NCBI GenBank assembly: GCA_013054445.1
Contig: JAAMPI010000741.1
Location: 1-26,973, forward strand
Direction: 5' to 3'
From: Cudoniella acicularis
Taxonomy: Eukaryota > Ascomycota > Leotiomycetes > Helotiales > Helotiaceae
DNA length: 26,973 nucleotides
The position numbers and the translations under genes are program-made. A model generated the notes under the pieces. That model ran no database searches, was not told where the DNA came from, and worked only from the letters and a program-made list of their open reading frames with translations. The first letter of the stretch is position 1. Each line of letters starts with the position of its first letter. Below, piece after piece: positions 8,762 to 18,600 of the stretch.

Positions 8762-10036
8762 ATGAAAATAGACGAGCTATCAGAGGACTTTACGGACTCT
8801 GTAAAGCGTATAGAATCCCCTCAAAATGGCAGTGGGCCACCTGCACCCGACCTCCTCACCCAAGCCATGAATGCCTACGCCTCAACATCACCAACTCCGA
8901 ACGCAGATGGCACAGCAGGACCCCAACTCCCGCCAGGAATGGCAGAGATGCGCAACAAGACCGGTGCCGAAATCCTCGCAGACCTAAACAAAGCCCCTCT
9001 ATTTATGACCGAGCTCGAGGAAAATGACGATCTCGAAGCGTTGAAAGCCTTAGCTTACGAGGGAACACCAGCGGAAGTCTCACAAGGGTTCAAGGAGCAC
9101 GGAAACGAGAGGTTTAAAGAGAAGGGTTGGAAAGATGCGAAGGAGTTTTACGGGAAGGCTATACATGTTCTGCTACTCGAGGTCCGGAAACGACAGAAAG
9201 CTTCTCCCGAGGAGATAGCGAAAGAGGATGCCGAGGAGGTTAAGAAAGAGATTGGGATATTGGAAGCATGTCTGGTCAATCGCGCAGCGTGTCATTTGGA
9301 GTTAAAGAATTACCGCAGTTGTACGCAGGATTGCGCAAGTGCGTTGAAGATCAACAAGAGGGATGTGAAGGCATATTACAGGTCTTCCAAGGCTTTGGCG
9401 AGTTTGGGAAGGATTGCTGAAGCAGATGATGCATGCGCGAGGGGTCTGGAAATCGATCCCGAAAATGCCGCGCTGAAAGCAGTGGCCCAAGAAATCATCA
9501 AAAAGAACGAAGAATTGGCCGCAAAAAAGAACAAAGAGTTGGAAAGAGAAAAGCGAAAAAGATTGGAAGAAGTGACCTTGAAAGCGGCATTGAAGGCCCG
9601 GGGAATCAAAGTCAGGAAAACAGCACAACCTCCGGAAATGGAAGATGCCAAAATCGAATTGGTACCCGACCCAATAGACCCAACCTCGGCGATCAGCTTT
9701 CCTACGATTCTCCTTTACCCTTTGCATCTGGAGTCCGATTTCATCAAGTCCTTCAACGAAACCGAACCTCTGGGTCACCATTTAAGTTACATTTTGCCGC
9801 TACCTTGGGATACCAAGTATGAGTACACACCCAATAGTGTGGAATGCTTCATGGAGACTACGAGTGGTGGCTTAATCAAAGTCGGGAAGAAGGTCTCTCT
9901 GTTGAAGGTTTTGACATCGGGAAGTGTGGAAGTCGTTGATGAAGTGGTGAAGATATTCGTGGTGCCAAAAGCCAAGGCAGACAGTTGGATAGCGGAATTC
10001 AAGAAGAAGAAAGCTGCAGAGAAAGCAAGTGGCTGA
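8762..10036 (+). CDS. CNS1: Hsp90 co-chaperone Cns1 / TTC4 homologue (TPR protein)
   Basis: This is a single-exon gene of 424 aa that starts at the ATG following a CATCACG context. Residues about 1-75 are low-complexity with a conserved PLFMTEL motif. Residues about 104-260 form a TPR region: QGFKEHGNERFKEKGWKDA, then LVNRAACHLELKNY and RDVKAYYRSSKALASLGR. A charged Lys/Glu helix covers roughly 250-290. The C-terminus (about 305-420) has FPTILLYPLHLESDFI and the pattern of the Cns1/TTC4 wheel domain. Cns1 is an essential cytosolic Hsp90/Hsp70 co-chaperone in yeast that supports client folding and interacts with translation factor eEF2; those roles are known for the family, not shown here. It is intact and free of introns. 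It is convergent with the APSES gene downstream. Confidence 0.92.
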   Translation: MKIDELSEDFTDSVKRIESPQNGSGPPAPDLLTQAMNAYASTSPTPNADGTAGPQLPPGMAEMRNKTGAEILADLNKAPLFMTELEENDDLEALKALAYEGTPAEVSQGFKEHGNERFKEKGWKDAKEFYGKAIHVLLLEVRKRQKASPEEIAKEDAEEVKKEIGILEACLVNRAACHLELKNYRSCTQDCASALKINKRDVKAYYRSSKALASLGRIAEADDACARGLEIDPENAALKAVAQEIIKKNEELAAKKNKELEREKRKRLEEVTLKAALKARGIKVRKTAQPPEMEDAKIELVPDPIDPTSAISFPTILLYPLHLESDFIKSFNETEPLGHHLSYILPLPWDTKYEYTPNSVECFMETTSGGLIKVGKKVSLLKVLTSGSVEVVDEVVKIFVVPKAKADSWIAEFKKKKAAEKASG

Positions 10037-11180
10037 AGCTGCAATGCAATTTCACCAAGCATCAAATAGGTTCAAAACCAGGCCAGCGCAGCACTTACTC
10101 TACAACGCAGATGCTAGGAAGGGTCTTGTGAGTGAGATAGTTCGGCCAAGCTTGCTGAGAAGTTAGCATGTTGCGCAGGTGCCATTACAACCTGAGGTCT
10201 GAGGAAGGGAACAAGTATCTATCCATTTGATAGTTGATACTCGTTGAGTACGCTCAGTAGTCGCCGATGATACAGTGGCGTACAGATCGAATTTTAAACT
10301 TGAAATTCAAAGTCCTTGTTCACTTATTCCCAAGACCCTGCAAATCCACAAATACAATGAAAAATCTATGTTCATAATCTCCCCCAACTGAATATAGTGA
10401 GTTCCCTTTCGCTTTGCATATTTCCAGGCCTATCAAATGTGAGTACATCATGGATTTACTTCTAAACGACTTTTAGTCAATGAGGAACTTTGAGCCTGAC
10501 GACAACAAAAGCCTTTCAACAGATCAGATAAATATCTAGAAAAAAAAAAACTTATGAATGAACATGACGGCCTTACAATTCCCAACCAACCTACCTACCT
10601 CTATGCACGCTTTTTTGAAGAGTGGAGAAAAAAGTGAATGCAACCTCAAAAGTAATTTAAGCGACCTTCGGTTAGGTATGAAGTGCAACAAAACTCAGAT
10701 TCCTGGAGTGAATAGCCGGGCGCAGGAGGAAACTTAGCTGCAGACTGCAGTGTGTTGTCAGAAAAGGTGAATTGAATATGAGAACTAGGGCAATTTAAGC
10801 TAGCTTCGGTTAGGAGCGAAGTGCAACAAACTTTAGACTTTTAGAGTGAATATCAAGCTGTAGGAGCAAGCTTATCTAAATTGTTATCGTTAAAAGAAGT
10901 AGAGAGGATGAGCGGTTGAAATACAAGCCATTACAGTAAGTGCACTTAAGAACAAAGAGCCTATATTACAGATGATGTTTGCCATTACTATGAACAACAT
11001 CAAACACAACGAAAGATTTCATTTCCCATTTCCCCATGTCCCGTATCTGTTTCCCGTCATATTTGCCCATTGCCCAATTCCCTGAACCAAGTAAACTCCA
11101 ACCCCAAAATGCCATGCCGAAAATGCGAAATTATGTCTTGTGCATTTGCCTGTCACCCCAAGTACTTACGCCGTGGAAAC
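10037..11180. other. Convergent intergenic region CNS1 / APSES gene
   Basis: About 1.1 kb with no supportable gene. It must contain the 3' ends of two converging transcripts. Its one notable content is an imperfect direct duplication at 10654-10735 and 10792-10873, listed separately. A GTAAGT overlaps the last codons of the APSES gene near 11176-11181, so a small extra 3' exon is possible, but the candidate continuations are short and unconvincing. Confidence 0.5.
10654..10873. repeat. Imperfect direct duplication, two ~82-bp copies 138 bp apart
   Basis: Copy 1 (10654-10735) and copy 2 (10792-10873) both begin AATTTAAGC and share CTTCGGTTAGG, GAAGTGCAACAAA and AGAGTGAAT/GGAGTGAAT at the same spacing. 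Similarity weakens toward the right end. Within each copy, CTTC...GAAG can pair as a 4-5 bp stem around GTTAGG. No coding frame or known element explains it. Confidence 0.75.
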
Positions 11181-12798
11181 TTACATCGAAGTAGCTTTCC
11201 GCCTCTTGATGCGCGGTCCCTCGACGTTAAATGCTTCCCGCTCAGGCTCAGGCCCAGCCTCAGTGCTACACTCACTGTCTTTAACACTCAGCTTCATTAA
11301 CAGCCACGCTGCCTTCTTTTCTGCGCCACTGATGGTGTTTCCACAGCTCGAACCATCTAAGCCTTTGCCATGGTCACTGCCCTTATCATCAGTAGCAGTC
11401 GTGCTCTCCTCACCGTCGTACTCGTCATCTGCATCTACCTCCTCCACCCTTCGCTTGGGGTTCCATGTGCCAGACATTTCGGTATCAAGGATTCCAGACG
11501 AGCGAGGAATAGAACTGAGTAGTGGATTCGAACCAGGCAGTATTTTGTGGGACGCGATGTTGATTGAAGAATTGGCGCTGTGGGAAATCATGTTGCGCGC
11601 GTGCCAATGGTTCTGTCGAGGGGTGTTGAAGCTGTTGGCAGAGGCAGGGGTAACAGGCGAGCAAAAATATCCACCCTCGGTGCTACTTGCCTCGCTGGCA
11701 TTTGTATCCAAATCTGTATCGGTCTGCGTGCCATAAGGACTGTCACCCCCAAAAGCCCTCTTGAGACGGAGACGGCGGCCGAGATCATGCTGTGGAGGTG
11801 TAGTACGAATGTGGAGAGAGTTGTGGATCGGTTGCTTCGGCGAATAGCTGTCGCGACTGGATTTGGGGGAGAAGCTGCTGTGTTGCGATCGGTAGGATTC
11901 GGCTTCTGCAGTGGCTTTGATCACGATAGAAGGGTCGATGATCCACCGACCATATTCGGCCGCCTCGGGTGGTACGCATTGCGAGGGGAATGTTGGACCG
12001 AAAATTGGGATGAGTGCACCAGCTATATGGGCGCAAAAGGTCGTACAAACAGCGAGTGCGCAAGAGTATGGCATCCAGTAACCTGGAAGTCTGGTCAGAT
12101 TTTAACAGGCTACGAAATTTCACGAACACACCTTGAGCTGCCAAGCGCCGCCCGTAATGCTGTGGGTGATCTCTTTCAACCCTGGATTCATATTGAGCAT
12201 TTTAGCTGGTGTTGTCTGTGCTTTGTTAACTCGATTTGTTGGCAACCTCGAACGAACGAAGACTGACCTTCGAATATTTACAGCATTTGAAAAATGGTGT
12301 GATGCGGACAAGTCCAATATTGTAATCCCACATGACTGTGTACTCTTTGTCGTCTCCAGGTACTTTGAAAATATACTGGAATACTAGGGCAGAGATAAGC
12401 AAGGGTCGCGCAGCTTGTCCAGTGAACGTCATCGTACCTTCAAAACTTTCCCGCCCTGTTTTTTCAAGGAAGCTTTTCTTCTCGCTGTTATAAGGGATGT
12501 GACGGCAGTATTCCTGTATCTTCCCAAGCGGGTAGACCTGAAATCGCTGGACTTCTCGTAGTGTTCCATCGTCCAAATTTTCAAACGACGGAAAGTTGAC
12601 CTCGCCCTTAATTTTACCCTTGGCAAAAACGGCACCGTCCTTAGTCATCTTTTGCTTCTTGAAGGAGGACTGATTTGAAAACTGAGGGCTACCATAAGTT
12701 GACGATGAGGTGCAGAGCGAGGACGAAGGACTTGAAGGTAGTCGTGTATTCCGTTGCTCTGAATTGACAGGGTTGAGGAGAGATGCTACGGAGAGCAT
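11181..12798 (-). CDS. APSES/KilA-N domain DNA-binding protein (Bqt4/Xbp1-like family)
   Basis: There are four exons on the minus strand: 12798-12438, 12383-12268, 12215 to about 12130, and about 12090-11181, giving roughly 490 aa. The start MLSVASLLNP is typical of this fungal family. The APSES/KilA-N domain spans about residues 50-220: REVQRFQVYPLGKIQEYCRH, GRESFEVFQYIFKVPGDD, EYTVMWDYNIGLVRITPFF, TTPAKMLNMNPGLKEITHSI and GYWMPYSCALAV. The C-terminal half is Ser/Thr-rich and ends in a basic cluster, PRIKRRKATSM, a likely nuclear localisation signal. Related proteins are Bqt4, which ties telomeres to the nuclear envelope in fission yeast, and Xbp1-type repressors. No C-terminal membrane segment is seen, which argues against a strict Bqt4 role. 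Introns 1 and 2 are clear. The exon 3/4 junction is uncertain: frame needs a weak GTGTTC donor at 12129 rather than the better GTGTGT at 12131. The first intron, of 54 nt, is free of stops. Confidence 0.82.
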
Positions 12799-15624
12799 AG
12801 CGGTGAACTCTGGGTAGGTTGGTGGTTTTGAGCCTCTAATTCTGCAGGTTGATGGGGATTCGTTCTTCGACGACGAACGAATTTTTATCGGCGTAAAGCA
12901 GCCCTGAGATCAAATACGCTGGTACAGCAAGTCAGAGAACTAGTGTTTTGGAACTGGCAAACAGAGCTCCAGGAAAAACCCGTTCGTGGGCCTTTATGGT
13001 GGAATTGGGAATATCCAGCTTCAGCATCAGCGCTCTTCGATACCAACTAGCGGTGCAGGTTCCTGCAGACCCAAACTTTTCAGCAATGTCTTTGGTCACT
13101 ACCAGCGATCTCGGTGTAGAAGCCTCTTTGTTGGGTTATCAATGTCTTGGAAGCGACCTGGGGTAGATATCGCCCGTTTGCGCGTCTCCACCGCCTATTC
13201 GTGAGTTCGAGGGTGATTTCGCACACCAACCTGTTGCAAGGACCAAGGGAAAACGGGCTGTGAGTCTTTGGTCACCAGATGCCAGAGAAATGATTTCTCC
13301 TTATGAGTTTCCACGTTCGGAATATGAGTGGTCTGGAAAGAGCAAAATCGGAACTGGTGAAATGGTGATTCAAACGCACTTGTAGAATACTTCTGCGTAA
13401 GTTCTCCGCTCCCGTGTCCGTCGCCATAGAGCCAACATGCCCTCCGAGCAACCCGCATACGCATTCTAGAGCAGCGATCGAGGGAAGATGTTTCACCGCA
13501 CCCCTAGAACAGCGGAATTGCCGAATAGAAGATAGAGCAACCGGCTACATGACTGAAAATGGGCTCTTGCAAGGCTCAGATTGTGAGTTTGACACCAACA
13601 AATTTTGTGTGGCATCCCGATCGGGAGCATAGCTTGTTTGAAAGTGGGCTGGAGAATTGCTGGGCACACTTGCTGGCAAGGAGTCTTGGGCCGGGAGGCT
13701 GCAGTGCCTGCGGGTGCGCTAACGTGGTGGGCTGCCATTTTTCTCAAGACAGACAAAGAAATCTTAGCAATTAAGACGAGAGGTCAAAGCCGGCTTACTT
13801 GACTCGATGCACGTGGACAGTAAGCCTTCAAGTTCAACTTCAAATGAAGAGGCACTTGACATGAGTACCAATATTGATCTTAAGACATCTGATGTGTCTT
13901 TTGTCCCGGGGATGCTATGGTGGACTCCGTAAGTCCAGTACCCTGTCGGGATTCCATGCTCCTATCCGTAGTGATCACATATTTCTCCTCCTGCTCCTCA
14001 AAGAACTTCTACGGCCCTTCGAGAAAGCTATGAGAATGTTCCCTGTCCGCAACTAATGCGGAGACGGCAGCTGTCACTTGAGAAATATGGTAAGCTTTAG
14101 CATTCATGCATGCAGGCGTGTGACGGGAAATGTTGGTCTGCGAATCTCGCTCGCACTCTCAAGCACTTGCACTGAAAGCTTCTCTGAGACAAAGTCTGTA
14201 TATATGCCGGGAATCGTCGGATCCACATTTGCATGATTTCAACACGAGGATATCCGAACACCGTTGTTTGCCATGACTCCAGCCCTATCTCGCCCTTGAG
14301 GAGAGACAGAAAGGGAGGCGGCACAATATTGGCAGCATTCATCCAATGTGAACGATCAACTCTTCACGACATAGGGAGGTAGCATTGTATTGATGGTCCT
14401 CGAGTCGTGGTCTGAAGTGCAGGTCTATTGGTGCAACCTAAATCAGCCAAAGTCTGCACACACCCGCGATTTCCATGCGGCGATTCTGGCCTTTTAGGCC
14501 AACCACGTTGTCGCCTATGCAAATCGACAAACGAGGGAAGACGGCGAGGGTGCCCGATGGCATGATTGGCCGACCGGAGAAGCAATGCGCGTCAACATGC
14601 CTTAGTGGTCGGTAATTCTCCTAGGGAGACTCGATCGTACCTTCGTGGGGCTGAGTTGCCAGATGACTGAAGACTGAAGACCGAATACTTCAGGGGCGTA
14701 TCCAAGCTGGGCATCGCGGACGAGAATGTATATATATATATTTGGTGGGATCCGCGCCGTAGACAACGAGATTTTCACGGCCAAAACAATGATCTCTTGA
14801 ATATTGGAAATAACAGCAACCGGAAAGAGAAGGCTGAGGTGAGAGCAAAGGGGTAGAGGAAGAGGTTGTTATGCAGGTACATCTGAATTGGGATACCAGT
14901 TACACCAGAGAGGAGTAGTCTGTCGTGCCGGCCATGCTTCTGACAGCCGTTGCAGTTTCAGATCTCTCGAACGCGTGGAGTACACAGGGAGTACACAGAT
15001 ATCGCTCTGTTGACGTCCATCTTGGACTTCAAAGGATGTTGCGGGAGGTACGGATGCGGGCCAGTGCATACTCTACATCGGAAACATAATCATGGCGATT
15101 TCGTTCTGAGAGTTCCACATGTGTACAGATGTACATATGTCCTACCACCGGAGTGGCCGTCCATTTGGTGCCACCATTCGAGATGTCAACAATATGTTAA
15201 GTTGCGAAAAGATGAAGGATAATGGTTGTTCTCGAAAAATTAATGTTGAAGGGATGTTGAAATTGAAGGGATAAAAGCTCAAGACCCATGAGTGCCTGAG
15301 GTTTTTCCGGCTCCAGCTCCAGCTCCTTACGGAGTAGCCTCCACACCACGTGATAACTCACTAATGTCAATCTGGCGTTAGCGGCGCTTGGCGCGGCCGT
15401 TTCTCTTGCAACGCGACTCCCCTTGTAAACAAACCATTCGAGGCTTGAGGCCGCGTTTTGCACAACAACACTCGATAACGACTACTGTAACACTGCAAAT
15501 CTTCAGTCGCTCTTTACACATAAATAATTGAATCGCGTTACCAGTTGGGTATTCCTACCTGGTTCCCCTGTCTTTCACTCTTTCACCCCTTCAACATTGA
15601 TCGCGTTTCTTGACCTCCACCATT
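12799..15624. promoter_or_regulatory. Long divergent intergenic region APSES gene / TOP2
   Basis: 2.8 kb lie between two divergent start codons. Only short frames (at most about 90 codons) occur, on both strands, with no recognisable protein pattern. Visible items are a near-perfect palindrome at 12858-12882, a (TA)n run near 14729-14740, an ACGCGT hexamer at 14971-14976, a CACGTG near 15347, and a CT-rich leader just before TOP2 (about 15540-15615). The size suggests large 5' UTRs or regulatory DNA for the APSES factor, as is common for fungal developmental regulators. That last point is inference. Confidence 0.45.
12858..12882. repeat. 25-bp near-perfect palindrome upstream of the APSES gene
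   Basis: Twelve-base arms, ATTCGTTCTTCG and CGACGAACGAAT, flank a single central A, with one mismatch between the arms. It lies 60-84 bp upstream of the APSES start codon, so it is probably in the 5' UTR or core promoter. It could be a dimeric protein-binding site or an RNA hairpin. The function is unknown. Confidence 0.7.
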
Positions 15625-18600
15625 ATGGACGACGACTCGATCATAGAAGATCAAGTCTTCGACGACTACGGAGATGAAGACTCAGATGTCTTCTCTCCTG
15701 TTGCGGCACCCGTATGTTTGATTTGGAGTCCAATTGTCCTCGCGACTTGGACAATGGGCGCGACACCTTGCAGTGCTAACAACACTTAGAAACCGAAGGC
15801 AAAGCCTGCAGCCAAGAAAGCTGCCGTACCAAAAGCGCCAAAAGTCCCCAAAGCCCCCAAGGCGACGAAAGCTGCTCCCAAGAAGATGGTCCAGACAACG
15901 TTGAAGGCCACCTCGAAGAAGCGCCCCAAACCAGAGAGCGATGATGAGGATCCACCCTCAGACCGGGACTCTATGGGAGACGACTCGATGCTGTCCAACA
16001 CACCTCCAAGCTCAAAGAAGCAAAAGAAGGCACCTGCAACGAAGAAAGCAGGCGGCCAACCCCTACAAGATATTGCCAACGAGAGCATGAATATGGATGG
16101 GCCTTCTGACGGACCCACGAACAAGAAGAGTGCCACAGACCAATACCAGAAATTGACACAACTGGAGCACATTATCAAGCGTCCCGATACATATATCGGT
16201 TCTGTTGAGCGTACTGAGCAACAGATGTGGGTGTTCAATTCCGAAACGTCACAAATGGAGCTTCGCAAGGTGTCTTTCGTCCCTGGACTTTACAAGATTT
16301 TTGATGAAATTCTCGTCAATGCTGCAGATAACAAGCAACGTGACTCAAGTATGAAATCAATAAAAGTCGTAGTGGATCGGGAGAAGGGTGAAATCAGTGT
16401 TGAGAACGATGGAGCTGGTATTCCAATCGAAATTCATCAGGTGAAGTGATTTGTCCAACTCGGCTGCACGCATGTGCTAACTAGCTCCACAGAAAGAAAA
16501 GATTTACATTCCTGAGATGATATTTGGCCACTTGCTGACCGGATCAAACTATGACGATGATGAAGCCAAAACAACTGGTGGTCGCAACGGTTACGGTGCC
16601 AAGCTGTGTAACATTTTCAGTACCGAATTTACGCTTGAGACACAAGATTCTAGCCGCGGCAAGCGATACAAGCAAATCTGGACTGCTAACATGGGCAAGA
16701 TGGGAAAGGCGAAAATTTCATCCAGCAAATCCACGGATTTTACCCGAGTGACCTTCACGCCAGATTACAGGAGATTTAAGATGGATGGCATCGACGAAGA
16801 TTTCGAGGCCCTGGTCAAGCGTCGAGTTTATGACTTGGCTGGTACCGTCAAAGGCGTAAAGGTTTCTCTTAACGGCTCGTTGATTAAGCTGGACTTCAAG
16901 AAATACTGCGAGATGTATGCCAAAGCCATCAACAAAGAGCGTGGCTTGGAAGATGGTGTCGAACCCCCTTCGGCCTCTGTCATTATCGATGATCCAAAGT
17001 CTCATGACAAATGGGAGATCGGCTTTGCCGTCTCCGACGGATCTTTCCAACAAGTCTCATTCGTCAACTCTATTGCCACAACATCTGGCGGCACCCACGT
17101 CAACTATATTGCTGATCAGATCTGTGATAAACTTCTCGAGGTCGTCAAGAAGAAGAATTCCAAGGGTGCAGCGTTGAAGACGAACCAAATCCGTAACCAC
17201 ATATTTCTCTTCGTCAACTGTTTGATTGTCAATCCGGCATTTACTTCACAAACCAAAGAGCAGCTCACAACCAAAGCCAAGCAATTTGGAAGCAAATGTG
17301 CTTTGACAGAGCAATTCCTTAAGAAGATTGGTCTGACGGACGCAGTCCAAAATATCCTGAGTTTCCAGGCGGCCAAAGCTGATCAACAACTGGCTAAGAG
17401 CGATGGAAACAAGCGCTCCCGCATGAACAACGCCAAGCTCGTCGATGCAAATCTTGCTGGTACTAGACGTGGACATGAATGCACGTTGATTCTTACCGAG
17501 GGAGATTCCGCAAAAGGCCTCGCAGTAGCAGGCAGAGCTATTCTTGACCCAGATCGAATCGGTGTCTTTCCCCTTCGAGGAAAACTTCTGAACGTTCGAG
17601 ATGCGAGCATCGATCAAATCAGCAAGAACGCCGAAATCCAGAATATCAAGCAATTCCTTGGATTGAAGCACAAACAGGTCTATAAGGACACAAACGGTCT
17701 TCGGTATGGCCACCTCATGATCATGGCCGATCAGGATCACGATGGTAGCCATATTAAGGGTCTTCTTATCAACTTTCTTCAAGTACAATTCCCCAGCTTG
17801 TTGAAGTTACCAGATTTCTTCCGAGAGTTTATCACACCTATCGTCAAGGTCTGGAAAGGCCCAAATCCCAAGAAGCCGATCAGTCAGAAAGCATTCTTTA
17901 CCCTGCCTGAATATGAAGAGTGGAAGGAGCGACACGGCAATGACAGGGCGTGGAAGCACAAGTACTACAAGGGTCTGGGTACTAGCATGGCCGAGGATGC
18001 CCAAGTATACTTCAGTAACCTGGATCAGCATCTGAGAGAATTTGAAACGATCAAACCAGAGGAAGAAGAGATGATTGACCTCGCTTTCTCGAAAAAGAAA
18101 GCGGATGCTCGTAAGCAATGGCTCGGAAATTTCCTACCGGGGACCTACCTTGATCATTCGACGAAAACTCTGACTTACGATGATTTCGTAAACAAGGAGC
18201 TTATTCTCTTCAGCATGGCTGACAATCTTCGTTCCATTCCATCCGTCATTGATGGATTCAAACCTGGACAGCGCAAGGTCATGTACGCTTGTTTCAAGCG
18301 AAACCTTACACGTGATATGAAAGTCGTGGAGTTGGGTGGATATGTCTCCGAAAATACTGCATACCATCACGGTGAAGCCTCAATGCACATGACCATCATC
18401 GGCCTTGCGCAAAACTTCGTAGGATCAAACAATATCAATTGTCTCGAGCCTAGTGGAAATTTCGGTAGTAGATTGGCTGGTGGTACTGATGCGGCAAGTC
18501 CTCGTTACATTTTTACGAGATTGTCACCCTTTGCTAGACGTGTGTTTCCGGCTCTTGATGAGCCCATCTACGAGCACAATGTTGATGATGGCCGAAAAAT

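Noticed and set aside
11110..11181. Extra 3' exon of the APSES gene using GTAAGT at its last codon
   Set aside because: Candidate acceptors give only a few residues before a stop; the end after the basic cluster is a natural terminus.
13929..13970. Possible short GTAAGT...TAG intron in the APSES-TOP2 gap
   Set aside because: It has no convincing branch point and no coding frame on either side to join.
14971..14976. ACGCGT (MluI cell-cycle box-like) upstream of TOP2
   Set aside because: It is a single copy about 650 bp from the start codon; the same hexamer also occurs near 7130 and 21735, so chance is likely.
15197..15463. 88-codon minus frame just upstream of TOP2
   Set aside because: No recognisable domain; it lies in the TOP2 promoter/leader and begins and ends without supporting signals.
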